The notes: generated from the letters alone by a model not told the origin. Counted from the stretch's first letter, positions 22,640-34,137 are shown. The stretch: 64,000 nt of DNA from Isoetes taiwanensis (GCA_021234155.1 JAJEKV010000342.1:62001-126000); one strand, 5' to 3'. Numbers and translations are program-made.

Positions 22640-24240
22640 TGCCTCTTAGGTGGGCCTGACACTAGTAATCACAGAGGCAAGGATCACTCAAGACTTGTAA
22701 CATCTTACCAATGGCAAGACTGTAGACTTAGATGGCATGCAGGCAGAGTTGCTCAAGTGGGCAGGGGCATAGATGGTCCCCCTCCAATGGATTTTTCAAT
22801 AGGGCACTTCGGGAAGCCTTTTTCATATAGTAGACCACTAGCAGAGCAATTCCAATCTCTAAGCATGATATAAATTAGTGGCTATTCTTTGCCATTTGGC
22901 TAAAATTTGGGCTTGACCATTGGGTTTTTAGCAATTTTTAATAAGATAAAAATCTCAAGAAATAAAAAAACAATCTAGCCAAATATAAATGAGACTCTTC
23001 AAATATCTTGAAATATTCGCCGATTATATCTACAATTTTTCAGAATATTTTCCTTTTGGCTAATGTTTTGCTTATATTTTATAGAAAATTTAGCCAAAGT
23101 ATAGTTAAAAATTAGAGGAATTTCATGCACCTATAGCCAAACCAAAGTTTATATATTAAGATTAAGGAAGTTTTTAACTCATACTTTGTCTATAAGGCAG
23201 GAGATCCTCACTGTCCAGGAGATGCAAAATTATTGGCTAGCATTCTGGTGCACCAATTGATGGTATGAGCAAAGGAAGCAGAGATCCGGGCCCATACATA
23301 AGCAGGGGTTCAGGCTCAAAGACTCTACCATTGATCATAGTTTCACATTGCAGGCTTTGATAGATAGCAGTAGTCACCAGAAAGACTTGTATTGTTGCTT
23401 TGCCGAGTTTGCGGAAGCTTTTAATGTGGTATCTAGGGAGAAGCTATGAGATAGACTGATGCAGTTATGAATCCCTTGGAAATTGCAAAATATAGTACAC
23501 CAGTTGTACGAAACATGCTCAGCCCGAATGCCACCATTAGACAACTTGTGAACAGCAGTGTACGGGTCCGCCATAGATGCCCACTCTCTCCAACATTATT
23601 TGTCATGTACATTGATCAGCTAGAGGGCTGGCTTGTTCATCTTAGAGATAGAGGGGCTCAGCTCATGCACCATATCATCTTGCAAAATACGCCGACAATG
23701 TGTTCCCCTTAGCTTGCGCTCTGGCTGACATGCAACAGCGTTTAAATGCTCCTGATACCTTCTACCAAGTCACTAGAATGGCATCAGTTTAGCTAGATGA
23801 AGGTGCTCCTCATCTCGTCTTCGCGTTAACCAAGGCCGTTTTACTTCACTTATCAAGGTTAAAATGTGGAGGTTGTGCCCGCCTACAAGTACCTAAGAGT
23901 CAATACTACCATATTTTGGGACACTTCTTCTGGCAACGAGTGATGACAGGCTGGAAGGCCCTCGGAACAACAATTATAACACAAAGCTTTCCGACTGCAC
24001 CCGCTAGTCGCACTTGTTCGGGGTCTTGGTGGAGCCCATTTTTTTCTATATGGAGTGGAAGCGTGAGGACCAATCTAGAAAGACTTGGAATAGGTTCAGA
24101 AGGCCTTTCTGACTAAAGCACTTGAAGTAAAATCCCCACAAGAGACACGATTTCTTGCCTCTATAAAGGGCTGCACTAGAACATCACCTTATATACTTTC
24201 AGAAAGTAGCCAGTATAGGCAATACTCACCTCCCAAACCT
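22640..24240 (+). mobile_element. LINE reverse transcriptase fragment, split by an AT-rich insert
   Basis: The plus strand encodes the start of the RT domain at about 22,690-22,830 (LTNGKTVDLDGMQAELLKWA). About 350 bp of AT-rich unrelated DNA follows (about 22,845-23,190). The RT then resumes: DLYCCFAEFAEAFNVVSREK at about 23,380-23,450, SPTLFVMYIDQLEGWLVHL near 23,590, and VEVVPAYKYL-like sequence near 23,870-23,900. The YADD catalytic motif near 23,690 is lost to a frame change. There are many stops. This element and the minus-strand one at 22.0-22.6 kb lie back to back. Confidence 0.8.
22845..23190. mobile_element. AT-rich insert within the LINE, unclassified
   Basis: The segment interrupts the LINE RT domain. 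It is very AT-rich and contains repeated TTGGCTAA and ATAGCCAAA motifs in both orientations, which recall terminal inverted repeats of a small non-autonomous DNA element. I could not define exact ends or a target duplication. Similar TTGGCTA-rich DNA occurs near 12.1 and 20.8 kb. Confidence 0.4.
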
Positions 24241-26180
24241 TGCCTATCCAACATGGAGGTTGTTTTCGTACTTTAATCTATTTTTCTTCCAAAGTGCTCA
24301 CATTGCTTGAACTAACCTTTTTTAATATATTGAGCAGCACTGATATTGGATTTCTAGTTTTATATGGTTTGGTATTCTAACTTCCAACATTTCGAGTTTT
24401 GACATGATGCATGTTATTAGAGCTCCAAAAATGTGTGACTTCTCATGAAAATTATAACCTGTAGTAGACATGCACATATCCAAGTTATGCGTATTGGACA
24501 TGATGTTTGTTATGGGGTTATGCATGAGTATTCTAATGGTTTGGCAAGCATGTTATATCGAGCATGTATATATTATATTTGACATGGATAACGGTTGGCC
24601 TTAGTTTGTTTTATATTTAATGTTGCATCAGTATTTGCTATATGTATGTGATATATTTGGTTCATGATGCACTGATATTTGCTATATGTAGTGCATCTAG
24701 CTTTTTTATGTTTTCTCTTATGTGGTATGTTTCTTGTCGGTGTTACAACTGCATTAACACCAATATGTGCCCCTTCATTTCTTTTATCGCCCCCTTTTTT
24801 TTTTTTGAATTGCACGTATCCAGTTATTTTCGTCGATTAGTTTGTTCTTCCTCCAGAGTACTCATTGCTTGATCTAATTCTTTTCCATATGCTTAGCAGC
24901 AGTGATTTTTTTCCATATGCTTAGCAGTGGTGATCTGGTTTATATGTGTTTCTTATGTGGTTTGGTTCTTGTTGGTGTTACAACTACTCTAAAACCCATG
25001 CGCCTTCAATCCCTTTTTATCTCATTTATTTCCATTGCCTTATTCGTTTTCTTCTCTCCGTCTTGCCCATCGCATTCTTTAGTTTTAGTTGTCTATTATT
25101 TCTCCATTTGTCACTTATAGACTCTGAGTCTCTTCAGTGGTTGCTCTATTGTTTGTAGTACTAGTTCCAATTGTCATGTTTCTTCCTATGGACCCTTGCA
25201 GTCTTATTTGTGTTCCAGCTGCTTCTGTAGTTCTTGCATATGCCCCCTTCCATTCGTTGTCTTTATGGTATCCATTTTCTATTGCCTCTACTCCAATTTG
25301 TCCCATGTTGCTCCCTTTGTTCCGTGGTTGGTTGGTCTAGTTCATTGGACATGTACACCGTGCTTTTGAAAAGTTTTTAAAATCCTTATGCCTACCTTCT
25401 ACCTTCTTTACATTTCCTTTCTGTTAGTTTGATAGTCTGTTCTTCTTGTCCATTTGTTGGAGTCTGTTCTTTTAGTCTCCTTAGTTCATGTTTGGTCTTT
25501 GGGTTATAGCCCGTTGGTCTTTTTGCAGTCTATATGGCCTAGTCCAGTTGTGCTTTGTCTCGTGTGAGCTAATGGCTCTACGATTACTATCAAGTGGATT
25601 TTTCAGTTCGCTAATGGGCCCCTGCATTTTTTCCAACTATTTGTCGCTTCTAAAGGGCTTCAACGGAAAGCCCCCCTTAATCGAGCCTGTACATTGGAAT
25701 TCTCGATCTCGACATGGCTTTTGAGGATCCTCTTAGATCTTATCTCCTTTTCCTTGGATCATTTCTTCATTATGATACGGTGATTCTTGTATGTTGGATC
25801 CAGCTTTATGGTTTGATGACACACGACCCATGGGTAGCTCCTAACCCTTTCACATTTGACAGTTAGCGCGTTGTTATTTTTTGCGGTAATAGGAGCTTTG
25901 ATATCACTAGCACTTATAGAATGGCGTGTCTTGCCAAGCTGCCAAGGTGGTCGCGTGGAGTTTTGAGGTGGCAACCTTAGCGGGCCATCTTTGGGACCAC
26001 GGCTTAGATGGATGGCGATTACCATAATTTGTATTTTGTAGGGTTGAGCGATGAGATGGCAGTCTTCTAGATTCCTTTGATTTGACATCCTATTTGGGGA
26101 TCTATAACCTCATTATGAACGATTTTGTGTTACCCTCGGGTTGTCTATATGGCCAGGGTATTATGTTATTTTCTTCACTC
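24240..26180. other. T-rich stretch with diverged internal duplications
   Basis: About 24,290-24,560, 24,680-24,905 and 24,905-25,130 share short segments (TGCTTAGCAGCAGTGAT, CATATGCTTAGCAG, TTCTTGTTGGTGTTACAAC), so this is a decayed tandem duplication. Open frames here are hydrophobic because of T-rich DNA and show no family. Confidence 0.4.
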
Positions 26181-26189
26181 ATTTGGAGT

Positions 26190-26400
26190 TCGTTTTTTTT
26201 TTTTTTTTTTTTTTTTTTGTTGAAGGACGTCAGACTTTATTCAATCAAAGAGTCAAATACAAGTATAAATGCAGAGACAGGAATAAAATCTCAGCGGATA
26301 AGCGGAGACCCACCGAGTGAAGCAACTTGCCTAAGCATAAGAGTGCACTTCATAGAACCTCCCCAATATGCCTTGCTCAACAACTCTCATCAAAATAAAT
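26190..26400 (-). mobile_element. Retroposon 3' end with long poly(A) (minus strand)
   Basis: A run of about 28 T at 26,190-26,218 is followed by TTTATTCAATCAAAGAGTC. Read on the minus strand this is a sequence ending in a long poly(A) tail. A similar arrangement with a shorter T run and TTTATTAATCAACAGAAA lies at 33.67-33.85 kb, so the two may be copies of one retroposon family. The long homopolymer suggests a fairly young insertion. Confidence 0.5.
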
Positions 26401-26419
26401 ACTAATTATCATGCCATTG

Positions 26420-29370
26420 GGCAATCCATAGTGGTACCTAGATATAACTTGAAAGATAATATGATATAGAGTTTCAATTGTATGACAAACCATTCTTTCC
26501 ACGTATGGTAATTGGGTGGCTTTCCGTGCATTTTGGTGCTTTAATGTGGTGTAGAATGGAAATTGGTCTCAACATTCTTGTCTCTTGGTTAACGTTGCCT
26601 CTTTGTGACACATCTCATTTCCTTTCTAGTGGGCCTTTATGGAAGACCCATCCCATACTTTCTCATTAAAGCAGGTTGTAACAACTAGTAATATCAAGTA
26701 GTATCACATCAAAGGAAATGATTAAAATGGAGGAAAGATTAGCCCTGATATTATGGGGGCAATGCTACCACATCTGTAATGTGTACAAAGGTAAATATAC
26801 ATATCATACACTAAGACCTACTATGAAAAAAAAAGCCAACGTAGTATTTATATAGGCAAACAACATAGGAATGAAGTATCTAGAAGAGTAGATGCCGAAG
26901 AGTATTTTTGCATCTAGAAGAAAGCAATTGGTAATGGGATGTAGCAATATCACCATTACTGCAAGAATTAAAGACCTTTGGAAAAAATTTCAAAGAGAAA
27001 AATGTCATATTAAGGAAGCAATGAATGTTTTAAACTAGCTTCTTGAAGACTATAGCTTAAAGTTATGGGCTATAATTTGATAATCGTTGTTACTTTAGAA
27101 CTCAGACTTGTTGTTGACCTTTGGAAAACTTTTTTACCCATTTGCTCTTATCCAAGGGAGCATTGTTCTCTTTTATTTCATTGACATCCATGGTGGGTGA
27201 TGTCGATTAACCTTATTTTAAGGAATGCCAGAGTGGGAAAGAAAAAGCATAACAATCTAAGGAATGGGTTTCTATCTTGCTAAGATGGGGTTTTCTTATA
27301 ATAAAACAGGGAGTCTAAGGGCTGAAATGGGCAAGAAATTTAGACTCTAAAATAAGGTTATCAGTCTGGCCAGGTGGATAACTAAAAATGCGTGACCGAG
27401 GTTGTATGTCCGAGGCCAGATATTTGGCACATGAAGGCTGATAACCACCTTATGGGTCTTATATGGGTGAAATAGTACGGATAACTAGTTATAAGTACTC
27501 CTCAAGTACAATAACGATAACTAGTTATCAGTCTACACCGATAGTGATAACCACAAAAACAAAGACTCTCCCTTTACACTGAAGAGTCCGATAAGGGGTC
27601 TAAACTTTGAAGAAACTGCGGTCTAAAATACCATCGCTGTAAATGTCGGACGTGGGCATGTTATAGCCAGCCTTAAATGGCAAAAATCCACTAAGTCCAC
27701 AAAAACGCCGTGTAATTTTTTTTGGGCGCGGCTATAACATGTCAAAGACACGGATATACCACGGATATGCCTGTGGTTATAACATGACGGCGTCCGATAA
27801 ATACAGTGCTCCTCTAAAATAAAGCAAAACGAACAAGATGCTAACGCATCAATGAGTTGCCCGTTGAAAGACCCATTGATGCATTCACAACTAGGCATCA
27901 TTATAATCGTCTATGCCCATTAAGAAATGTTGGGTTCACATAATGCACAAGATGTTTATTGCAAAGTCCCATACTTTGCCATAATCAATTGTTTGACTTA
28001 TTTAACTTACTTTATAGTGTAAAACTTTCATACTTATGCTTCTAACCTATCCAAATATATTCTTGCTATTGCAATGACATAACAAAACTACCTAGAAAAT
28101 GTATTGAAGTATCTTACAATGCCTATTTATCAAATGCCACAAGTAAAGACTACAACGGAATCACTTTACCCTTTACATTACATTGGTTTTGATCTTTTGG
28201 TCTTCTAATCTTGTATTCCACCCTAAGCTCACAACTTATACAGTTAGAACACATGGATTACTCGTACAGAGGTAACGATATCATGGAAAGGCAAACAGTC
28301 AAATGCAAAACAATAGTTTAGGCATGAATGTTTAAAGACAGAAAACAAAATACATATTGGTTCTCTCTCTTGTTGCGTTGTTCTGTGGTTGTCTTTGAAA
28401 GTGAGTTGCATGGGAATTGTATGATATCTCGTATTGGATCAGTCTGCAAGGTTGTTGGTGGTATCTTCGTGGTGCATGATGTTGCATCTTGCATTGCAAA
28501 CGGACCACCTTCGGAGGGGTGGAATGGTCGTGGGACTCCGTATCCCTGCCGGATGGCTAGACCGATGGCACGTTGCATCTACGGCCCACTTTTAGAGGGA
28601 TGGGGTGGCCGCTTTCTTGCAATTGAGCCGAACCTCCATCTTAGACAAAAGATAGATTCGTATTCCACGTGTTTTTTGGGGTGTGAAGCTGGTGGTAAAT
28701 TTAGCGTGCACGGGAGACCAAGAATGTAAATGAGTGAAGTAAATCAAGAGAGCATTTGAACTCAAAACATTCTTAAACATATACGATAGTCATCTTGCAA
28801 CAAAAATTTGACCTTAGATTTTATTATTAAAGTGTATGTAGGAGTTCATAAAACATTCTGAAACTAAAAGAGAGAATCTTGTTGCTCTAACTAGAGCACA
28901 TTACAAAGGAACCCAATGGAGCTGTCTCAAAAACAATTAACTTAAAAATATCTCTCTCCCTCCCTTTTTATCCCTTTTCTTGTGTGGGATATGTAATAAT
29001 TTCCTGGAATGGAATTCCATAAACACCACGTAAGCTGCTAAGGATTCCCTTTAGAATGCTAATAATAAGAATGTGGAAAACTGTCTTACAGCACCCATAT
29101 TCGATTGAGATGAAACAGCAGACAAAATGATGGAAAGCTCGCAGCATCTTGTTTTGAAATGTCAGGCTTGAAAAATCAGTGTTGCCATTGTCATGAATGA
29201 TATGACATCTACTATTCCTCAACCAAAGTATACAATGTCATAAGAAAACCGGCAGAGGTATATGTCCTATAAAGATTAAAAAAATACAAGGCCGGATGAT
29301 GTGGAAGGTACACAATTCCTTCACATAAGGCAGCATGCTTTTGTACAATAAACACCTTACGGTTAGGAGT
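26420..29370. other. Gene-poor stretch
   Basis: No supported gene. At 27,480-27,530 the palindrome GATAACTAGTTATC occurs. At 27,657-27,741 a 12-bp perfect inverted repeat (CATGTTATAGCC / GGCTATAACATG) flanks about 60 bp, and a third related copy lies at 27,775-27,786. Overlapping open frames on both strands at 28,318-28,729 look fortuitous. About 28,970-29,370 could be the 3' flank of the ACC synthase-like exons. Confidence 0.4.
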
Positions 29371-29376
29371 CTAGAT

Positions 29377-30433
29377 TCATGATAGACAAGCTGCTTTCCT
29401 TTTCCTTATTTTCTTTTCCACTAATTCTGCAAGACGAGAACAAGCAACCTTCAAATGCTCTGGAGGTATGGATGCATAACATACCCGAAAGAAACCTGGT
29501 TCTGCGTAATGACATGCTTCACCTGCAAAAAATCATCATCGAGCAAACTACAGCTATAATTTAAATCCATAGTAAAACCTTCCACAATGCAGTAAAAGCC
29601 AATGTTTTTCTTCAGAAATACCTGGGGTTAGTACTATATGACATTCATCAATTATCTCCTTCCAAAGACAATTTTCAGCTCCAAATGTTACCTGAAAAGT
29701 AAAAAAGAAATCATGTAGTCTTAAACCATAAAAAGTCACGAGGTTCCTTGCCTTACCTCTGCTAACAAGTTTCTAAGGTCAAGCCAACAGAACATGGCTA
29801 CACATGCAGGCATGTACTTCAACTTTGATGCTTCAAGCATACTAGTCAGGATGTCGTATGAGTTTTTCAATCGTCCCCAGCCAAACTATAATTGTTCTTA
29901 ACCAACATATCCACCATATCATGATATGGTTAAACGTAGAACAGATGCACGAGAAGGCACAGGCTGTTGTGGCCCATCAGACTCAATCCAGATGGGATCT
30001 CCAAGCAAGAAAAAAGTCATGACATAGAAGTGGCTCTATTCACTTCCAACAATGTATTTCAAAGCTTCATATCAGCCAGATCTGACTGTCTCATATAAAC
30101 TCTATCAAGATTTGACTCTTGTTTTGCAACACTTGTACTATTAGAAGCAATAATGTAATAACGATCTTTGTGAATCACATTCCCTTATAATGGTCTTAAT
30201 GGCATGAAAGTAGAATCATTATAAATGAGGTGAAAAAGGCACGTGAAATGAGAGGTGATATTTTGTGACTTCGAACTATGCACTAAAGTACAAATATGAT
30301 TCAATGTAGCTAGTACAAACCTCTTATTTTCTGACACATACTTATCAATGAACTCATCATTCTCAAGCATAACTGCAAGAGCATGTTGAGTATCATTGGA
30401 AACAGCAGCAAACATTCCCATATTCTGCCAGAC
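29377..30433 (-). pseudogene. ACC synthase-like aminotransferase, C-terminal exons
   Basis: Four minus-strand exons resemble the C-terminal third of ACC synthase-type (class I, PLP-dependent) aminotransferases, which make the ethylene precursor ACC. Exon 30,321-30,433 includes AAVSNDTQHALAVMLENDEF. Exon about 29,757-29,873 includes ACVAMFCWLDLRNLLAE. Exon 29,622-29,691 includes ENCLWKEIIDECHIVLTPG. The last exon, 29,377-29,522, includes CHYAEPGFFRVCYASIPPEH and ends in a basic tail and TGA. Most borders have GT and AG, but the acceptor near 29,874 reads GACG rather than AG and looks damaged. The N-terminal two thirds, including the PLP-binding Lys (SLSKD region), are absent. Upstream lie Aurora kinase exons instead. 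It is therefore a gene fragment that cannot be an active enzyme. Confidence 0.82.
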
Positions 30434-30663
30434 CTGTCATGTTAAACAAAATGCGCTTACCACTGCGGGTTCCTGAAAAAACTTATTCTGATACAAACAA
30501 AGAAGCTTACATCCAAAAGATCTCTACTTCTGGTATGGAGACAACCAACTCAAAATCCGTTCATGCCAAAATCTTTGTTCATGCCATATGCAGTGTGCAT
30601 ACAGGTTAAGCATTAGAATAATGTTGTAGACATACAATACAATAAAAATTACTCATGTCTTAC

Positions 30664-31135
30664 AGTTGCACCACGCTTCTCACTAAATACTTTGCAACGC
30701 TGGAGCTCCTTGTAGAGCTCTCCTTTTGCAGCATATTCTAGTATCAAGTAGACAAGATTCTGAAATGGCATGTCCCCACATCAATAAAACGATGCATCTA
30801 ATTGGTGCAGACATTTTGCCCAGACCTACTAGCAAAGAACAAGCATCCAATGAGTACCTCAACTTGTGACTGTTGAAGTTGATTTTTAAATAGCACCTTT
30901 AATGCTACCACATATTTGCTCTGGCCACAAAAAAATCACAACAAACTGCAATATAAGCTGCTGATTATTCTAGTACACAATAAAATTGTATAAACAAAAT
31001 ATTTACCTTTCTTTCCCTGGCCAGATACACATTCCCGAATTTCCCTCTGCCAAGAGGCTTTCCAATATCAAAATCAGCTAATGTCCATCTTTTTTCCTCT
31101 TTCTTCTGATTTTCCTCAGCATTCCCAGAAGAAAC
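30664..31135 (-). pseudogene. Aurora kinase, N-lobe exons only
   Basis: Three in-phase minus-strand exons match plant Aurora Ser/Thr kinases of mitosis. Exon 31,007-31,135 (43 codons) ends [20 protein letters not shown] then VYLARERK, with the glycine-rich loop GRGKFG. Exon 30,858-30,920 (21 codons) is SKYVVALKVLFKNQLQQSQV plus E, with the ATP-binding Lys in ALKV. Exon 30,664-30,759 (32 codons) is the hinge, YLILEYAAKGELYKELQRC. The exon expected between the last two (HQLRREVEIQSHLRHPNIL... region, with the helix-C Glu) is missing, although the phase would still join. The whole C-lobe (HRDIKPEN, DFG) is absent. A tiny possible upstream exon lies at 31,375-31,398 (VVEASDNK). The next downstream exons on the same strand are ACC synthase-like. 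It cannot be an active kinase. Confidence 0.85.
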
Positions 31136-31924
31136 CTGCAAACAGGAATGAAGGTGGACGAAATGGTTTTAGAGATCCCTAAATTTTGCATGGAAATTGA
31201 AAATTTCTTTGAATTATTAGTTTCAAGGCCATTTCGTTGACCCTAATTTCAAAAAATTAGAATTTCAATGCAGAATCCACTTAATCAGAACCGTGAGCTC
31301 TAAACCAGTAGAGCAATCACTTATTTAGGGCTCCATTATTCTTTGTAACAAGCACCTATTGAACAAGCATGTACCTTATTATCCGAGGCTTCAACCACCT
31401 TAAGTAGACTTATCAAGCATCACATATGACCAAAAAACCCCATAAAGGAAACTCAAGATTTACATTTCGCTTTTAAGTGACCAGATCCGGCGCCCAGCGA
31501 AGAAATGCATCTCGTTCTAGAAAAATGGATACGTTAGCCCCGCCCCTGTATCCAAGCGATAGTGTTAATACACAATTCTAGAAACTGGAACAAGAGGAAG
31601 CATGCATGCATTCACAAAAGATATCTTCCAGTTTGCTGGATGAAAAACAGGCATCATGAAGGGAATGGACTGGCTGCGTGCGAGTACAGAATGACGCCCT
31701 TCTCCTTCCCGAATCCAATCCAGAGAATAACAGCACAACAGATCCCTATGACTGAGAGATCTGCCGACCACATCCCCACCCTCCGCCAAGCTCGTCTAAA
31801 ATCCACGCCGTCTAAGTGTATCGAGGGGTCCCTCAAATCCCAAAAGTCCACAGCCGTCGATGACGAATATGCTACAACATTCCTCAATCGCGGCCCTCTA
31901 TCCGTATCGCCCCATACTCCCCAA

Positions 31925-31950
31925 GGGTTGCCCTACGGGCAACCCAAAAA
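31925..31950 (+). repeat. Hairpin-ended repeat, copy D, upstream of the SOUL gene
   Basis: GGGTTGCCC-TAC-GGGCAACCC at 31,925-31,945 is a perfect 9-bp stem with a 3-base loop, followed by AAAAA. It is about 78 bp before the SOUL start codon, in the probable promoter or 5' UTR. The same hairpin plus A run occurs at four other places. The body of the repeat to its left is not clearly present here. Confidence 0.7.
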
Positions 31951-31973
31951 TCTATGTAGGCTATTTGAGCAGG

Positions 31974-31981
31974 GACGTGGC
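31974..31981 (+). promoter_or_regulatory. Possible ACGTGGC (ABRE/G-box-like) element
   Basis: GACGTGGC lies about 42 bp upstream of the SOUL start codon. ACGTGGC is the core bound by plant bZIP factors. A single short motif, so weak evidence. Confidence 0.25.
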
Positions 31982-32022
31982 AGACGGGGAGGCTATGTGC
32001 TGGGGATAAGTTAGTTGCAAAA

Positions 32023-33106
32023 ATGCAAGGCAAGGCGATGGCGCTGGCGATGGTGGCAATTGCAGTGAGTGTGTTAGTGGCGGGAGCGTATGGGCGGGAG
32101 TTAGAATTGGATGGAGTATTGAGTGTGCCCACAGATTTAGATTTGCTGCTCCAAAGCGGAGCGCAGGACGAATACTGTGGACCGGAGCTGTCCATCGAAA
32201 CCGCCCAATGCACCGTCCTCAAGAAGACCCCCTCCTACGAAATCCGCCAGTACCCCGCCGGCCAGGTTCGCCCATTTCTTGCCCTCTTCTGCCCTTAGCT
32301 TTTCCCCATTTCATCTTGCATTTTTTTATTTTTTATTTTTTATTTTTTTCCCCCAGATTTGGGTTTCCACCCTTGTCAATGCCTCCTTCGATGAATCCAA
32401 ATACACTGGTTTCTATCGGCTCTTTTACTTCATCTCTGGGAAGAATTCTCGTGCCGAGAAGATTGAAATGACCGCACCTGTCCTCATTTGGCCCGAACCC
32501 AATCGCCATGGTTATGTTATCTCATTCTTTGTCCCACACAGGTTAGTTCTTATCTCTTGATAATCAATTTAGTTCAGTTCAGTTTAATTCAGTTCAGTTC
32601 AATTCAATTCAATTCAATTCAATTGGATTGTCTTCATCTTTTCGGAACTGGGTCTTTGAAAAATCGAGGTAGCCAAACAAACTTATCAACATTGTTCTTT
32701 GCCTTTCATTGAAGTGAGTAGCTGCTAGCTCTTTTAACTATATTCAAATAGGATGTGTGTTTATAAACTTTTTTAGCATTATGGTGAATATAATACTTTA
32801 TCTTTCCCTCTCCTTTTTATGTGTTTGCTTCTTGCAACCAGGTTTAAAACTGTTGAAGACTTGCCCGAGCCGCTAGATAGTACCGTCTTTTTCCATGTAG
32901 AGGAAGAAGTAAATCGTGCAGTGGTTGGTCCTTTTGGTGGTTTTCCAACATTGTCTGACTATCAAGAGAAGTGGAAACAATTGAAGGGAGTCTTGGATAG
33001 AGATGAAGTGAAGTATAATGAATTGTCTGTTACATATCTCGGATACAGTAGCCCTTTCCAATTTGTGGGGAGGAAACAAGAAGTCTTTGTCAACTTATCC
33101 ACATAG
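32023..33106 (+). CDS. SOUL-family heme-binding protein (three exons)
   Basis: The exons are 32,023-32,265, 32,357-32,541 and 32,842-33,106. Together they encode about 230 residues in one frame (693 nt with TAG), with clean GT-AG borders. Residues about 1-24 form a hydrophobic signal peptide (ALAMVAIAVSVLVAGAYG), so the product probably enters the secretory pathway. The SOUL domain covers about residues 52-228: YEIRQYPAG, FYRLFYFISGKN, KIEMTAPVLI and ISFFVPHRF are the hallmark segments, and the end has VTYLGYSSPFQFVGRKQEV. SOUL proteins bind heme or tetrapyrroles, and those with signal peptides in plants are poorly understood. The length fits the family. Intron 2 (32,542-32,841) contains a (TTCAR)n microsatellite. 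I chose the first ATG because it gives the signal peptide. It is the only intact gene recognised here. Confidence 0.93.
32565..32625. repeat. (TTCAG/TTCAA)n microsatellite in SOUL intron 2
   Basis: About 60 bp of pentanucleotide repeat (TTCAG grading into TTCAA) begins about 25 bp inside the second intron of the SOUL gene. Confidence 0.9.
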
Positions 33107-33660
33107 AGGTGCTTACTCAAGACCTTATATACTACATTATGTACAATAAGAATGCATATACTACTATATTTACATGCAAACATATATCCAAATGTCTCGA
33201 GCGACCCACCTTTTGCATAAAATATTGGTATACATCGACAACGAGCTTGCCTTAGTAGGTAATAATCAGCTTGCATGACGTAAAAATACTATCTATCTAT
33301 CTATCTATATATAACTAGTTTGTTGATATAAACCTTTATGCAAGTGAGGCCAAGCTCATTGTTGTTTGTATGCCATGTCCTATTATGTCATTCACATCAT
33401 ATACCATGTCGAAATATGTTTTCATGTCCTCACCCGCCATGTCATGTGCCTCTATGTCACTCACATTCCACATCATTTTATTACACGTCATAGGAAATAG
33501 GATGCACGTGCATTTCACCATTGCCTTTATCATTAGCTTTTGCCTAGTCACCAATATTTGTTTATTATTAGTTGTTCCCTAGTTTGTCAATCATTAGTTT
33601 TTGCTTGATTATTGAATTTTCCTATCACCTTGTCAAATCACCAAATAAGCAATGATCATA
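33107..33660. other. 3' flank of the SOUL gene
   Basis: AT-rich sequence with an (ATCT)n tract at about 33,290-33,308 and AATAAG at about 33,147 as a weak possible poly(A) signal. The remainder has many CATGTC/ATGTCA words but no gene. Confidence 0.5.
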
Positions 33661-33665
33661 TGGCA

Positions 33666-33850
33666 AAGATGGTTTTTTTTTTCTCTTGTTTAAAGGATGA
33701 AAAAGTTTATTAATCAACAGAAATAACATACACAGATGAAGGATTGAAAACTCAGTAGAGAAAATGTCCACTAGAGCAGAACCACTCGCCACCTTTGCAG
33801 TACGCATAGTTGGCTTGGACATGAAATGACAATAAGACATCTAAAAGCCA
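33666..33850 (-). mobile_element. Retroposon 3' end with poly(A) (minus strand), second copy
   Basis: A T run at about 33,670-33,680 is followed by TTTATTAATCAACAGAAATA and Lys/Ser-coding-like sequence. It has the same layout as 26.19-26.40 kb. On the minus strand it would be the A-tailed 3' end of a retroposed sequence. The 71-codon minus-strand frame here is not recognised. Confidence 0.45.
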
Positions 33851-34096
33851 AAGTTGCTTCCACGTGATGAGTTGGACAACTTTTGAAATATGACATGTCA
33901 GATCTTTCTTTGCATTTCTCATGCCTAGTTGTCTAATTTGACATGTTACTTTTCGTCATACTTGATGTGTCTTTGAATTGTCTCCTTTTCTTGGTTCATA
34001 ATATGGAAGGTGACTTGTTGGGTTGGGATTGGTATTGTCCTCGTGCCGGCACGTTATAGGTTGGTGTATTAGGTGGATGCAATTGTTGTGCCTGAC

Positions 34097-34137
34097 TCCT
34101 GTCTGTCCGTCCGTCCGCCCGTCCGTCTGTCCGTCAT
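34097..34137. repeat. (GTCC/GTCT)n tetranucleotide microsatellite
   Basis: About 40 bp of alternating GTCC, GTCT and GCCC units. The open frames over it are products of the repeat. Confidence 0.9.

Noticed and set aside
28328-28729. 133-codon plus-strand open frame
   Set aside because: No recognisable domain, overlaps an equally open minus-strand frame, and there are no splice or start signals of note. Probably chance.
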